Shown here: piece by piece, positions 1-11,463 of the stretch | Numbering within the stretch: the stretch's first letter is position 1 | Layout of the letters: each line of letters begins with the position of its first letter | Source: Sphingobium sp. TKS | GTDB lineage: Bacteria > Pseudomonadota > Alphaproteobacteria > Sphingomonadales > Sphingomonadaceae | Reading direction: 5' to 3' | DNA length: 64,000 bases | NCBI RefSeq assembly: GCF_001563265.1 | Contig: NZ_CP005083.1 | Span: 2,855,001-2,919,000, forward strand | Notes under the pieces: generated by a model | Database searches by the model: none | The model's input: only the letters and a program-made list of their open reading frames with translations | What the model was told of the DNA's origin: nothing | Position numbers and translations under genes: made by a program

Positions 1-1
1 C

Positions 2-52
2 GGGCAGAATGACCGGCTGGACGTGCTCAAGGGCCGGTTGGCTCAGCCTTGA
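2..52 (+). CDS. Possible 3' end of an upstream gene (partial)
   Basis: An open frame enters from the left edge and stops at TGA 50-52, giving a 16-residue tail with an amphipathic look (NDRLDVLKGRLA). It is too short to identify. The tail would run convergently to the carbonic anhydrase gene, with a hairpin repeat between them. It could equally be chance, because stop-free frames are common at this GC content. Confidence 0.3.
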   Translation, partial: GQNDRLDVLKGRLAQP

Positions 53-71
53 TCCTGAGCATTTCGCATTT

Positions 72-97
72 CGTGCTCCTGCCTTCGCAGGAGCAGG
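72..97. repeat. Half copy of the family-A palindromic repeat
   Basis: A hairpin with a perfect 9-bp stem (TGCTCCTGC / GCAGGAGCA, positions 74-82 and 87-95) and a CTTC loop. The same arm appears in the longer copies near 22.5, 34.7 and 40.9 kb. It sits about 25 bases beyond the 3' end of the minus-strand carbonic anhydrase gene, where it could act as an RNA 3'-end structure. Confidence 0.75.
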
Positions 98-120
98 ATT
101 CATATAAACCTTAGGCTGCT

Positions 121-705
121 TCAATCCGACGCGAACGCCGCCTTGACCGCGCCCTTATGCGCCTTGCCGTTATGGACATAATGTTCGACGCCTTCGCGCA
201 TGTCGATCAGCACTTCGTCGGATAGATCACGCATATATTTGGCGGGGCGGCCTGCCCAAAGCTGGCGGTGCGGCACCGTCTTCCCCGGCGAAAGCAGCGC
301 GCCCGCCGCGAGCATGGCGTCGCTTTCCACCGTGCACCCGCTCATGACGATGGCGCCAAGACCTACGAAAGCCCGGTCCTTCAGGATACAGCCATGGACC
401 ATCGCCATATGGCCGATCAGCACATCTTCCCCGATGACGGTCGGCCAGCCTTCGGACGGGCGGCCGTCGATATGGTCGCCGGGGCTGTCGCAATGGACCA
501 CCGTGCCGTCCTGGATATTCGTCCGCGCGCCGATATGGATGAAATTCACATCCGCCCGGATCACGCAATTATACCAGATGCTGACATCGGGACCGATCTC
601 CACATCCCCGATGATCCGGCAGCCGGGCGCGATGAAGGCGCTGGGGTGGATCTTCGGCGTCTTGCCGTTGAAGGGGATGATGGAGGCTTCGGGGTGATCG
701 GTCAT
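121..705 (-). CDS. Gamma-class carbonic anhydrase-like hexapeptide-repeat protein
   Basis: A 194-residue left-handed beta-helix protein with repeated hexapeptides such as IGDVEI, IGPDVS and IGEDVL. Three histidines match the metal ligands of gamma carbonic anhydrases: H71 (VVHC), H99 (IGHM) and H104 (VHGC). The family reversibly hydrates CO2 or, in many bacterial members (YrdA/PaaY type), has weak or unknown activity. The length is normal for the family. The gene follows hemB with a one-base gap and is probably co-transcribed with it. The fold assignment is firm, but the activity is only inferred. Confidence 0.88.
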   Translation of the reverse strand: MTDHPEASIIPFNGKTPKIHPSAFIAPGCRIIGDVEIGPDVSIWYNCVIRADVNFIHIGARTNIQDGTVVHCDSPGDHIDGRPSEGWPTVIGEDVLIGHMAMVHGCILKDRAFVGLGAIVMSGCTVESDAMLAAGALLSPGKTVPHRQLWAGRPAKYMRDLSDEVLIDMREGVEHYVHNGKAHKGAVKAAFASD

Positions 706-706
706 T

Positions 707-2153
<1,447 letters not shown>

Positions 2154-2172
2154 TCCCTATTGGGCTCAGATC

Positions 2173-3753
2173 CTATTTCACAAAGCGGCGGAAGAAGCTG
2201 TCCCCGTTCCATTGCGGCCGTCCCGGCGCATTGGCGACGCGCAGAGTCACGGCGGCGACATAGTCGTTGAGCTTCACCGATTCCGCCGGCATCACCGGCT
2301 GGTTCGCATCGTCCCTGGGCGAATGGTAGATATTGGCGCGCCAGGCCTTTTCAACCGCCGCCTCCGGCGTGTCCGCCTTGAAGCCATATTTGAAGAATAG
2401 CGCGGGGATGCCCGTGCGGATGAAGCTATATTGGTCGGAGCGGATGAAGACGTTCCGGTCGGGGAAGGGATCGGGCGTGATCGGCAGGTTCATCTGCGCG
2501 CTCACCGCTTCGGCATCCTTCCCCAAGCTGCTCTGATCGTAGCCGATCGGCGTAACGCTGGTCAGCGGGAAGATCGGCAACGCCATGTCGAAATTCAGGT
2601 CCGCCACCATCGCCTTGTGCGGCACGGTCGGCCGCCGGGCGAAATAGGTGGAGCCGAGCAGCCCCTTTTCCTCCGCCGTCACGAAGGCGAACAGGATCGA
2701 TCGCCTGGGCTTCACCTTGCTCTCGCGCAGGGTGCGGGCGATTTCGAGCAGGCTGGCCACGCCGGAGGCATTGTCGATCGCGCCATTATAGATCGCATCG
2801 CCCTTGATCGGCGTGCCGACGCCATAGCCGTCGAGATGGGCGGACAGGATGACATATTCCTTTCGCAGCGCCGGGTCCGTTCCGGGCATGAGCGCGATGA
2901 TGTTGGGCGATGAGATGTCCGAGCGTCTGGCCGCCACCTTCGCGTCCAGTCGCCGGGCAAGCGGGAAAGAAGGCACGGGCGCGGATTTGTCGGCGGCGGC
3001 GGCGATCTCCGTGAAATCATGACCGGAGCCCGCAAAAAGCAGCGCGGATTTGGCGGGATCGAACTGCGCGCTCAGGAAAGGCGCGGCAGTCTCTCGCAAG
3101 GCCTGGTCGCGGAAGAACAGAGCGGGTTGGCTGGCCAGGGCCATGCGGCGGTCCCAGGGAATCTCGACCTGCTTGGGCGTGACCAACTGGATCAGGCCGA
3201 GCGCGCCCTGTTTGGCCAGCCATGCGGCGCGTTCCGAGCGTGCATGGGATTTGAGCGCGCCGGAAATGGTCGAGGGGCCGCCGGAAACGACCACCACGAT
3301 CTTGCCCTTAAGGTCGAGCCCGGCGAAATCGTCATGGTTCACTTCGGGCAGATGCAGGCCATAGCCCGCGAAGACCAGCGGCGCGCTGACGGTTGGCGGA
3401 ACGGGGCCGCCGCCACCCGAGAAAATGATGTCGGCGGGCACGGCAAGCGCCGTTTCGCCCTCCGCTCCGGTCAGGCTGGCGCTGCTGTCCTGCGACAGGA
3501 TCACCTGCTCCGTGAAGGCGATGGGCTGTTTATAGCCATGCGTGCCCGCTGGCTGGAGGCCGAGCGCCTGAAGCTGAGCGATCACATAGTCGGCTGCCTT
3601 GTCATAGCCCGGTTTGCCGGTGCCTCGTCCTTCATAAGCGTCGCCGGCAAGGGTGCGGACGTGGCTCCACCAGGCTTCCGCCCTATTGTCAGGTGCAGCC
3701 AGGGCCGTCGTGCTGATCAAACCCAGAAGAAGTCCGGAAAATAGTTTGCGCAT
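2173..3753 (-). CDS. Secreted M28-family zinc aminopeptidase with PA domain
   Basis: A 526-residue exported peptidase. Residues 1-20 form a signal peptide ending ALAA. A PA-type insert lies at about 120-260 and the M28 catalytic domain at about 285-510. Co-catalytic zinc residues are visible: H306 (SAHLDG), D327 (AIDNASG), E361-E362 (TAEEKG), D389 (NFDM) and a late histidine in YHSPRDD. It probably trims peptides in the periplasm or outside the cell. The ATG at 3753 is preferred because the GAGGG ribosome-binding site sits about 10 bases upstream of it, whereas it is only one base from the alternative ATG at 3762. Confidence 0.92.
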   Translation of the reverse strand: MRKLFSGLLLGLISTTALAAPDNRAEAWWSHVRTLAGDAYEGRGTGKPGYDKAADYVIAQLQALGLQPAGTHGYKQPIAFTEQVILSQDSSASLTGAEGETALAVPADIIFSGGGGPVPPTVSAPLVFAGYGLHLPEVNHDDFAGLDLKGKIVVVVSGGPSTISGALKSHARSERAAWLAKQGALGLIQLVTPKQVEIPWDRRMALASQPALFFRDQALRETAAPFLSAQFDPAKSALLFAGSGHDFTEIAAAADKSAPVPSFPLARRLDAKVAARRSDISSPNIIALMPGTDPALRKEYVILSAHLDGYGVGTPIKGDAIYNGAIDNASGVASLLEIARTLRESKVKPRRSILFAFVTAEEKGLLGSTYFARRPTVPHKAMVADLNFDMALPIFPLTSVTPIGYDQSSLGKDAEAVSAQMNLPITPDPFPDRNVFIRSDQYSFIRTGIPALFFKYGFKADTPEAAVEKAWRANIYHSPRDDANQPVMPAESVKLNDYVAAVTLRVANAPGRPQWNGDSFFRRFVK

Positions 3754-3874
3754 CAGCCACATGCCCTCTTTTGGAAACCTGACGATCTTGCCCGATCCGG
3801 TGCGACGAACAAGGGGGCTTGGAACCGCTACGCCCTATTCGTATCAGGATCGCGATAGAGGTTGGGAGACCGTC

Positions 3875-4579
3875 ATGCCGCTTCCCCGTTTTCTTGTTCT
3901 TCTGACCGTGACGATAGCGGGATTGGCGGCTCCCGCAGGGGCGGCGACGCGGGGCTTCACCCTCTCCAGCTTCGATGCGATCCGGGTGGATGCGCCGATA
4001 GAGGTCGTGATTACCACGGGCGCCGGAGCTTCGGCGCGGGCGGAGGGTGATCAGGCTGTGCTGGACCGGCTGAAGCTGGACCTGTCCGGACGCCTGCTGG
4101 CGGTGACGATGGAGCGAGCGCAGCCGGGCGAGAAATCCGGCGGGCGGGCGGTGCTGCGGCTGTCGACCGGCGATCTGGGCCGTGTCGTGCTGACCGGGGG
4201 TGGATCGGTTTCGATCAGCCGGATGAAGGGGCTGCGCGGGGAGATCGTGCTGGGCGGCAATGGCGACGTCAGCGTGGCGGCGGTGGATCTGGAGCAGCTC
4301 CATCTGGGCGTGGTGGGGGCCGGGCGGGCGAATCTGGCCGGGCGGGTCGGTGTCGCGACCGTGCGGGTTACTGGTCCGGGCGCGGTGGCGGCGGAGGGAC
4401 TGCGGGCGCGGCAGGCCGTGGTCGCGAATGACGGGCCGGGGAATGTGGCGCTGACGGCGGAGGTGACCGCCAAGGTGACGGCTTCCGGGTCGGGCGACGT
4501 GACGGTGGCGGGAAAAGCGGCGTGCAGCGTCGACAATCGCGGGACGGGGCGGATCAGTTGCGGGGGTGCGGCTTATTAG
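3875..4579 (+). CDS. Exported GIN-domain (DUF2807) auto-transporter adhesin-like protein
   Basis: A 234-residue protein with a clear signal peptide (residues 1-24, ending AGAA) followed by a DUF2807/GIN beta-helix: repeated short strands with G-S/G-D turns such as LTGGGSVSIS, LGGNGDVSVA and SGSGDVTVAG. The ATG at 3875 follows a GGGAG ribosome-binding site, and the upstream extension of the frame has no signal sequence at its front. The function of this family is not established. It is divergent from the M28 peptidase, with a 121-base spacer in which I see no recognisable operator. Confidence 0.85.
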   Translation: MPLPRFLVLLTVTIAGLAAPAGAATRGFTLSSFDAIRVDAPIEVVITTGAGASARAEGDQAVLDRLKLDLSGRLLAVTMERAQPGEKSGGRAVLRLSTGDLGRVVLTGGGSVSISRMKGLRGEIVLGGNGDVSVAAVDLEQLHLGVVGAGRANLAGRVGVATVRVTGPGAVAAEGLRARQAVVANDGPGNVALTAEVTAKVTASGSGDVTVAGKAACSVDNRGTGRISCGGAAY

Positions 4580-4673
4580 GATGGGATTGGAGGCAGGCTC
4601 CCTGATATATCAGGTTAGGCAAGTCTTTACTTCGCATGCGTTACGACGGGCCGAATTCTGGCTGGATTGTTTG

Positions 4674-5942
4674 ATGCGTCGTCTGCTTGCCCTTCTTCTT
4701 CTTTCCGCGCTGATCGCGCCCGAAACCGCGATGGCGCAGGTCGCCGTGGCGGATAGCGGCGATACGGCGTGGATGATCCTGTGCGGCGTGCTGGTGCTGC
4801 TGGCGGCTTTGCCGGGACTGATGTTGCGTCATGCGGGATTGGTCCATGCGCGCAGCGCCCTGTCGGTGGGCATGCAAGGGCTGGTGGTGGCCGCAGGGAT
4901 TTCGCTGCTCTGGGGGATCATCGGTTACAGCCTCGCCTATGCGCCGGGAAGCGGCTGGCTGGGCGGGCGGGCGCATATATTGCTCGCCAATCTGGGGGCG
5001 TTGCGGGATGGGCTGACCGTGCCGGAATCGGCCTTCGCGCTGTTCCAGATGGGGCTGGCCGTCTTCGCCGCCTGCCTGTTGCCCGGTGCGGTGGCGGAGC
5101 GGGTGCGTCTGGGATGGATGACGGCCTTTGCCCTGCTCTGGCTGTTGCTGGTCTATGCGCCGGTGGTGCATTGGGTCTGGGGTGGCGGATGGCTGGCAGG
5201 CCTGGGCGTCATGGATTTTGCGGGCGCGCTGGTCGTGCATCTCTGCGCGGGTTTTTCGGCGCTGGCGCTGGTGCTGATCGTGGGCAAGCGACGGGCGGTT
5301 TCCGGGGGGCATGCGCCGCTTCTGAGCCTTGCAGGTGGCGTGCTGCTGTGGATCGGCTGGGCGGGGATTGTGGGTGGCTGGGCCTTTGGCGCGACGGACA
5401 ATGCCGCGACGGCCATTCTCAACGCCCATTTCGCGGCCTGCGCGGGCGCTTTCGGCTGGATGCTGGTGGAGCGGATCGATCTTGGCCGGGTGACGACGAC
5501 CGGAGCCGTGTCGGGAGCGTTGGCCGGGCTGGTGGCGATTTCCGCTTCGGTGGCCCTGGTCGGACCGGGCGGGGCGATGATGATCGGGCTGATCGCCGCG
5601 CTGCTTTGCCGGGTGGCCAAGGCGCTGCTGGGTGCGCGGATCGACGATGCGGCGGATGTGTTCCTGATCCACGGGCTGGGTGGGCTGATCGGGGTGTTGC
5701 TGCTGGTTCCCTTCGTGCTCCCGGCGCTGGGCGGAGTCGGCTTCGCGGCGGGGATCAGCCTTGGCGGCGCCATCGTCGCGCAGGTCATCGGCATAGTGGT
5801 GGTGGCGCTGTGGGCGATGGCCGGATCAGCGATCATCGCCCTGATGCTGTCGGTGATCGTGCCAGCCCGGATCGGCGCGCGGGAGGAGGAGGAAGGCCTC
5901 GATCTGACGCAGCATAAGCAGCAGAGCTGGGATTTTCGCTAA
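4674..5942 (+). CDS. Ammonium transporter, Amt family (divergent)
   Basis: A 422-residue inner-membrane protein with an apparent signal peptide (to about residue 21) and 11 membrane segments. It keeps the twin-histidine pore residues H189 (VVHLCAG) and H333 (IHGLGGLIG), the conserved aspartate D181 (MDFAG) and the HWVWGGGWL motif. It differs from typical AmtB in the region that usually reads F-N-x-G-S, here GIVGG (231-235), so one of the gating phenylalanines appears to be missing. No glnK is adjacent, which is also unusual for a nitrogen-regulated amtB. A role in ammonium uptake is likely, but sensing or another substrate cannot be excluded. The stop is followed 2 bases later by the glycosyltransferase start. 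Confidence 0.88.
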   Translation: MRRLLALLLLSALIAPETAMAQVAVADSGDTAWMILCGVLVLLAALPGLMLRHAGLVHARSALSVGMQGLVVAAGISLLWGIIGYSLAYAPGSGWLGGRAHILLANLGALRDGLTVPESAFALFQMGLAVFAACLLPGAVAERVRLGWMTAFALLWLLLVYAPVVHWVWGGGWLAGLGVMDFAGALVVHLCAGFSALALVLIVGKRRAVSGGHAPLLSLAGGVLLWIGWAGIVGGWAFGATDNAATAILNAHFAACAGAFGWMLVERIDLGRVTTTGAVSGALAGLVAISASVALVGPGGAMMIGLIAALLCRVAKALLGARIDDAADVFLIHGLGGLIGVLLLVPFVLPALGGVGFAAGISLGGAIVAQVIGIVVVALWAMAGSAIIALMLSVIVPARIGAREEEEGLDLTQHKQQSWDFR

Positions 5943-5944
5943 AG

Positions 5945-6790
5945 GTGGGCATCGCCGTCGGCATATTCGCGCATCAGGAGGAACGGCGGATCGGGCTGTG
6001 CCTGGCGTCCCTGCCGCTGGACCGGGCGGACATCGTCTTTCATGTGCTGGTGAACGGGTCGACGGACGCCACTGCGGCGCGGGCGCGGGAGGCGAGCGGC
6101 GGACGAGCGAATGTTATCGTCCATGACATGGCCGCCGGTGGCAAGGCGCGGACATGGAATCATTTCGTCCACGACCTGCTCCGCGGCGATGAGGATGCCG
6201 TCATCTTCATGGATGGCGATGCCGAAATCGTCGCCGGGTCGATCGACGCGCTGACGGCGGCGTTGGCGGCACGGCCCGATGCCAATGCGGCTGCGGGGAT
6301 GCCGGTCAATGGGCGGTCGGTCGAGGTCTATCGCCAGAGCCTGCGGGATGAACGGGGGCTGTTCGGTGATCTTTATGCGCTGTCCGGACGGTTCGTCGCA
6401 GCAGTCCGGGCGCGAGGCTTGCGCTTGCCAGAGGATCTGGTGGGAGACGATGGGCTGGTGGCCGCCTGGGCGCATACCGATCTGGGGCGTGATGCCGATT
6501 GGGATCGGGAGCGGGTGCTGGCGTGCGAGGATGCGGGCTTTCGCTGCGAGGCGGTGAGCCTGCTGCGGCCCTCCACGCTTCACATGCAATATCGGCGGAT
6601 GATCAATTATTCGCTGCGCTATTTCCAGAACCGGATCATTTCCGACATCATGGCACGTGACGGAGTATCGGGGTTGCCGGTTCGCATGGATGCGCTTTAC
6701 GGCGAATGGTTGCCGCGTTTTCGGCCCCGGCCCTTGCCGACAGGATGGTTCGATCGCAGGGCTTTGGCGCGAATGAGGGGGAAGCGATAA
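5945..6790 (+). CDS. Family 2 glycosyltransferase
   Basis: A 281-residue soluble GT-A fold protein. The nucleotide-sugar site starts with VGIFAHQEE. The DxD-type metal motif is MDGDAEI (D90, D92), and a GDDGLV acceptor-side motif follows near residue 160. It starts at GTG 5945, only two bases after the amt stop, and is surely co-transcribed with it. No polysaccharide cluster surrounds it, so the acceptor is unknown. Coupling to an ammonium transporter has no obvious metabolic logic. Confidence 0.85.
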   Translation: MGIAVGIFAHQEERRIGLCLASLPLDRADIVFHVLVNGSTDATAARAREASGGRANVIVHDMAAGGKARTWNHFVHDLLRGDEDAVIFMDGDAEIVAGSIDALTAALAARPDANAAAGMPVNGRSVEVYRQSLRDERGLFGDLYALSGRFVAAVRARGLRLPEDLVGDDGLVAAWAHTDLGRDADWDRERVLACEDAGFRCEAVSLLRPSTLHMQYRRMINYSLRYFQNRIISDIMARDGVSGLPVRMDALYGEWLPRFRPRPLPTGWFDRRALARMRGKR

Positions 6791-6809
6791 GGCCTCCCCC
6801 CTTTCCTTC

Positions 6810-8147
6810 TCAGCGGTCGCGGGCCGCCAGTTCCTTGTTGACGTAGAGCGCCACCATGGTCGCCACCGCGCCCGAGAGCAGGTAGATGCCCGAGGCGGCC
6901 AGACCGAACTTCACCGACAGCAGCAACGCCACCAGCGGAGCGAAGCCCGCGCCGACCAGCCATGCAAGGTCGGAGGTCAGCGCCGATCCGGTATAGCGCG
7001 CTTCGGTGGCGAAGTTGGACGCGACCACGCCGGAGGACTGGCCGAAAGCCAGGCCCAGCAGCATGAAGCCCAGGATCATGAAGGCGACCTCGCCCAGATC
7101 CCCGCCATTCAAGAGCAACGGCGCCATGACGCTGAAGATCGCGATGCCGAGCGCCGACCATGCCAGTAGCGAGCGGCGCCCGATCTGGTCCGCGACGAAG
7201 CCCGAGACGACGATGGCGAGCAGGCCGACCGACGCGCCGATCATCTCGATGATCAGGAAGCGTTCCAGCGGCTGCTTCGTGAACAGCGCGACCCAGCTCA
7301 GCGGGAAGACCGTCACCATGTGGAACAGCGCGAAGCTGGCCAGCGGGGCGAAGGCGCCGATGATGATGTTGCGCCCTTCCGCCTTGACGGTGGGCAGCAC
7401 TTCGGAGGGTTGCAGATCCTTCTGTTCGAACAGGCGCTCGAACTCATGGGTCACGACGATCCGCAGGCGGGCGAACAGGGCCACGACGTTGATCGCGAAG
7501 GCGACGAAGAAGGGATAGCGCCAGCCCCAGTCGAGGAAATCCGCGCGAGACAGCGTCATCAGGAAGAAGGCGAACAGACCGCTCGCCACCAGCAGCGCCA
7601 GCGGTGCGCCCAATTGCGGCACCATCGCATACCAGCCGCGCTGATGCTGCGGCGCGTTCAGCGACAGGAGCGAGGCGAGGCCGTCCCAGGTTCCGCCGAG
7701 CGCGATCCCCTGCGCGGCGCGCAAAATGACCAATACGACCGCTGCATAGTGGCCAATGGTCTCATATCCCGGCATGAAAGCGATCGACGCGGTCGATCCG
7801 CCCAGCAGGAACAAGGCCACGGTCAGTTTCGTGCCCCGACCGAAATGGCGGTCGATGGCCATGAAGATCAGCGAGCCGATGGGCCGCGTGATGAAGGCGA
7901 CGGAAAAGATCGCGAAGGAATAAAGCGTGCCGGTCAGGGCATCCACATAAGGGAAGACCAGGTGCGGGAAAACGATGACCGAAGCGATGGCATAGACGAA
8001 GAAATCGAAGAATTCGGAGGTGCGACCGATGATGACTCCGATGGAAATATCACCCGGCGCGATCTTGTGGTCCCGCGCATTGATCAGGCGCGCATCATCC
8101 TCCAGCGACCGGGAGGTGAAGGTCATGGCCTGTGAACTCATAGGCAT
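6810..8147 (-). CDS. MFS transporter, metabolite:H+ symporter type
   Basis: A 445-residue, 12-helix transporter of the MHS subfamily (ShiA/KgtP/ProP relatives). The start SEFFDFFVYA matches the family's first helix. The inter-helix loop (RPIGSLIFMAIDRHFGRG) resembles the MFS motif between helices 2 and 3, and RAAQGIALGGTWDG matches the fourth-helix motif. The substrate is probably a small carboxylate or zwitterion but cannot be specified. It is transcribed away from the cyo operon across a 183-base spacer. Confidence 0.87.
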   Translation of the reverse strand: MPMSSQAMTFTSRSLEDDARLINARDHKIAPGDISIGVIIGRTSEFFDFFVYAIASVIVFPHLVFPYVDALTGTLYSFAIFSVAFITRPIGSLIFMAIDRHFGRGTKLTVALFLLGGSTASIAFMPGYETIGHYAAVVLVILRAAQGIALGGTWDGLASLLSLNAPQHQRGWYAMVPQLGAPLALLVASGLFAFFLMTLSRADFLDWGWRYPFFVAFAINVVALFARLRIVVTHEFERLFEQKDLQPSEVLPTVKAEGRNIIIGAFAPLASFALFHMVTVFPLSWVALFTKQPLERFLIIEMIGASVGLLAIVVSGFVADQIGRRSLLAWSALGIAIFSVMAPLLLNGGDLGEVAFMILGFMLLGLAFGQSSGVVASNFATEARYTGSALTSDLAWLVGAGFAPLVALLLSVKFGLAASGIYLLSGAVATMVALYVNKELAARDR

Positions 8148-8330
8148 CCGCTCCTTGGCTTAAGCCACCGGAACCCTTTTTCTGTTCTGCCGGCGGCCAC
8201 GAACAGGCAACATAACAGAAAACCCGCAGAGTCTAAGCAGTATCCCGCAATCCAAGCATTTTTTGCACCTGCGCACTATGGGACAAATTGCCCACTGTTC
8301 GACTCCCTGTGGACGGGTTAGCGCGCGCTC

Positions 8331-9446
8331 ATGCCACACCCCCTCTTCCCCAACTGGACCCGAATTTTCCGCTGGTCCGCTCCGATTCTGGCGCTGCCGC
8401 TGACGGCATGCAACTGGGTCGTGATGAACCCGTCGGGCGATATTGCGGTGCAGCAGCGCGACCTGATCCTGATCTCGACCGCGCTGATGCTGCTGATCGT
8501 CATTCCCGTCATGGCGCTGGTCGTCTTTTTCGCCTGGCGTTACCGCTCTGCGAACGAGGCGGCGGAAAAGGAATATGATCCGGATTGGGATCATTCGACC
8601 AAGCTGGAGCTGCTGATCTGGTCCGCGCCGCTGCTGATCATCATCTGCCTGGGCGCGCTGACCTGGGTGAGCACGCACAAGCTGGACCCCTATCGGCCGC
8701 TGGACCGGATCGACGCGCAGACCCCCATCGACCCCAAGGTGAAGCCGCTGACTGTCGAGGTCGTCGCGCTCGACTGGAAATGGCTGTTCATCTATCCGGA
8801 GCTGGGCATCGCCACGGTCAATGAGCTGGCGGTCCCGACCAATGTGCCGGTGCGTTTCGACATCACCGCCTCGACGGTCATGAACAGCTTCTACATTCCT
8901 GAACTGGCGGGGCAGATCTATGCGATGCCGGGCATGAAGACGCAGTTGCATGCGGTCGCCAACAAGGCGGTCGGTGGCGTGGGCTTTTCCGCCAACTATT
9001 CGGGCGCGGGCTTCAGCCATATGCGCTTTGCTTACAAGGCGCTGGACCGGGCCGGTTTCGACGGCTGGGTGGCGAAGGTGAAGGCTGGTGACGTCAATCT
9101 GGACCGCAATGTCTACCTGACGCTCGCCAAGCCCAGCGAGAAGGCGCCGGTCGCCTATTTCTCCGCCGTCGATCCCAAGCTGTTCGACGCGGTCGTGAAC
9201 CTTTGCCCCAAGCCCGGCCAGCGCTGCATGGGCGAGCTGATGCACATCAACATGATGGGCGGCGCGGGCAAGGAATCGGCGCATGAGACCGAAGGCCTTC
9301 GCTACGACTTCCCCAACAGCCATGTGATCGACCAGACCGAGCGCAATAAAGGCGTGCAGACCGCGCCGGACGCTCCGGGGGCCACCGAGGCTCCAGCCGA
9401 TCACTCCTCCCATAGCGGCGCTGACGCGCACGCGCAGCATCGGTAA
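8331..9446 (+). CDS. cyoA: Ubiquinol oxidase subunit II
   Basis: A 371-residue lipoprotein subunit of a bo3-type quinol oxidase. A lipobox LTAC places the lipidated cysteine at C27; two membrane helices (about 45-70 and 90-112) and a periplasmic cupredoxin domain follow. The CuA ligands of cytochrome c oxidases are absent, which marks it as a quinol-oxidising enzyme. It is the first gene of a seven-gene operon. The 183-base upstream region must hold the main promoter, but I could not assign a -35/-10 pair or an FNR box. Confidence 0.95.
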   Translation: MPHPLFPNWTRIFRWSAPILALPLTACNWVVMNPSGDIAVQQRDLILISTALMLLIVIPVMALVVFFAWRYRSANEAAEKEYDPDWDHSTKLELLIWSAPLLIIICLGALTWVSTHKLDPYRPLDRIDAQTPIDPKVKPLTVEVVALDWKWLFIYPELGIATVNELAVPTNVPVRFDITASTVMNSFYIPELAGQIYAMPGMKTQLHAVANKAVGGVGFSANYSGAGFSHMRFAYKALDRAGFDGWVAKVKAGDVNLDRNVYLTLAKPSEKAPVAYFSAVDPKLFDAVVNLCPKPGQRCMGELMHINMMGGAGKESAHETEGLRYDFPNSHVIDQTERNKGVQTAPDAPGATEAPADHSSHSGADAHAQHR

Positions 9447-9451
9447 GGCCC

Positions 9452-11458
9452 ATGACTGGCACAATGACAACAGCACAGATGATCTTCGGTCGTCTGACAT
9501 GGGACAGCTTCCCATGGCATGAGCCCATCATTGTCGCGACCTTCGCGGCGGTGGTGCTGGGCGGCGCGGCGCTGGTCGCGGCGCTCACTTATTTCAAGCT
9601 CTGGGGCTATCTCTGGAAGGAGTGGTTCACCAGCGTCGATCACAAGAAGATCGGCATCATGTATATGGTGCTGGGCCTCATCATGTTCCTGCGCGGCTTT
9701 GCCGACGCGATCATGATGCGCTTACAGCAGGCGCTCGCCTTCAACGGGTCGGAGGGCTATCTCAACGCCCACCATTATGATCAGGTGTTCACGGCCCATG
9801 GCGTCATCATGATCTTCTTCGTGGCGATGCCGTTCATCACCGGTTTGATGAACTATATCGTCCCGTTGCAGATCGGTGCGCGCGACGTCAGCTTCCCCTT
9901 CCTGAACAATTTCTCGTTCTGGATGACCACGGGCGGCGCGGTGTTGGTGATGATGTCGCTGTTCCTGGGTGAGTTCGCCCAGACCGGCTGGCTCGCCTAT
10001 CCGCCGCTTTCGGGGATCGCCTACAGCCCGGCCACGGGTGTCGATTATTATATCTGGGCGCTACAGGTGGCCGGTATCGGCACGACCCTGTCCGGCATCA
10101 ACCTGATCGCGACCATCGTGAAGATGCGCGCGCCGGGCATGTCCCTCATGAAGATGCCGGTGTTCACCTGGACCTCGCTCTGCGCGAACATCCTGATCGT
10201 CGCGTCCTTTCCCATCCTGACCGCCACGCTCGTCCTGCTCTCGCTCGACCGCTATCTGGGCACCGCCTTCTTCACCAATGATTTCGGTGGCAATCCGATG
10301 ATGTATGTCAACCTCATCTGGATCTGGGGCCACCCGGAAGTCTACATCCTCATCCTGCCGCTGTTCGGTGTTTTCTCCGAAGTCACCTCGACCTTCTCGG
10401 GCAAGCGTCTCTTCGGCTACACCTCCATGGTCTATGCGACCTGCTGCATCATGGTGCTGTCCTACCTCGTGTGGCTGCACCACTTCTTCACCATGGGGTC
10501 GGGCGCCAGCGTCAACAGCTTCTTCGGCATCACGACAATGATCATCTCGATCCCGACGGGGGCCAAGCTGTTCAACTGGCTGTTCACCATGTATCGCGGC
10601 AAGATCCGTTTCGAGCTGCCGATGATGTGGACCGTCGCCTTCATGCTGACCTTCACGATCGGCGGCATGACCGGCGTGTTGCTCGCCGTTCCGCCCGCGG
10701 ACTTCGTGCTGCACAACTCGCTGTTCCTGATCGCGCACTTCCATAATGTGATCATTGGCGGCGTGCTGTTCGGCCTGTTCGCAGCGATCAATTACTGGTG
10801 GCCCAAGGCGTTCGGCTTCAAGCTGAACGTCTTCTGGGGCAAGGTGAGCTTCTGGTGCTGGCAGATCGGTTTCTGGATGGCCTTCACCCCGCTCTACATC
10901 CTGGGCCTGATGGGCGTCACCCGCCGCATGCGCGTGTTCGACGATCCGTCGATCCACATCTGGTTCATCATCGCCGCCGTCGGCGCTGCGATCATCGCGG
11001 CGGGCATCGGCGCCATGCTGGTCCAGTTCGCAGTCTCCATCTGGAAGCGCGAGGAACTGAAGGACGAGACGGGCGATCCGTGGAACGGCCGCACGCTGGA
11101 ATGGGCGACGTCGTCGCCGCCGCCGGAGTATAATTTCGCCTTCACGCCGGTCGTCTACGACACCGACACATGGGCGGACATGAAGCGGAACAATTATCAG
11201 CGTCCGCTCTCCGGCTACCAGCCGATCCATATGCCGAGCAGCACCGGCGCGGGCGTGATCCTCGCGGGTCTGGCGACGCTCTGCGGCTTTGCGCTGATCT
11301 GGTACATCTGGTGGCTCGCGGGTCTCAGCTTCGTCGGGATCGTCGCGGTCGCGATCGGCCACACCTTCAACTACAAGCGCGACTTCCACATCCCGCAGGA
11401 TGTCGTGACGCGCACCGAGGAAGAGCGCACGCGCACCCTCGCGGCGGCAGGAGCCTGA
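9452..11458 (+). CDS. cyoB: Ubiquinol oxidase subunit I
   Basis: The catalytic heme-copper subunit, 668 residues, about 15 helices. Low-spin heme ligands are H116 and H431, the high-spin heme ligand is H429, and CuB ligands are H294, H343 and H344, with the cross-linked tyrosine Y298 in HPEVY. The quinol-site residues R81, D85, H108 and Q111 correspond to R71, D75, H98 and Q101 of E. coli CyoB. It reduces O2 to water, oxidises ubiquinol and pumps protons at the inner membrane. It starts 5 bases after the cyoA stop. Confidence 0.97.
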   Translation: MTGTMTTAQMIFGRLTWDSFPWHEPIIVATFAAVVLGGAALVAALTYFKLWGYLWKEWFTSVDHKKIGIMYMVLGLIMFLRGFADAIMMRLQQALAFNGSEGYLNAHHYDQVFTAHGVIMIFFVAMPFITGLMNYIVPLQIGARDVSFPFLNNFSFWMTTGGAVLVMMSLFLGEFAQTGWLAYPPLSGIAYSPATGVDYYIWALQVAGIGTTLSGINLIATIVKMRAPGMSLMKMPVFTWTSLCANILIVASFPILTATLVLLSLDRYLGTAFFTNDFGGNPMMYVNLIWIWGHPEVYILILPLFGVFSEVTSTFSGKRLFGYTSMVYATCCIMVLSYLVWLHHFFTMGSGASVNSFFGITTMIISIPTGAKLFNWLFTMYRGKIRFELPMMWTVAFMLTFTIGGMTGVLLAVPPADFVLHNSLFLIAHFHNVIIGGVLFGLFAAINYWWPKAFGFKLNVFWGKVSFWCWQIGFWMAFTPLYILGLMGVTRRMRVFDDPSIHIWFIIAAVGAAIIAAGIGAMLVQFAVSIWKREELKDETGDPWNGRTLEWATSSPPPEYNFAFTPVVYDTDTWADMKRNNYQRPLSGYQPIHMPSSTGAGVILAGLATLCGFALIWYIWWLAGLSFVGIVAVAIGHTFNYKRDFHIPQDVVTRTEEERTRTLAAAGA

Positions 11459-11463
11459 CACTC

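Noticed and set aside
3820-3845. GGAAC...CGTA upstream of the GIN-domain gene as an EcfG promoter
   Set aside because: The spacer is 14 bases and the -10 does not match.
6777-6800. GGGGGA...TCCCCC hairpin between the glycosyltransferase and the MFS gene as a terminator
   Set aside because: Only a six-pair stem with a 12-base loop, partly inside the coding end, and only a weak T-rich tail; not strong enough to call.
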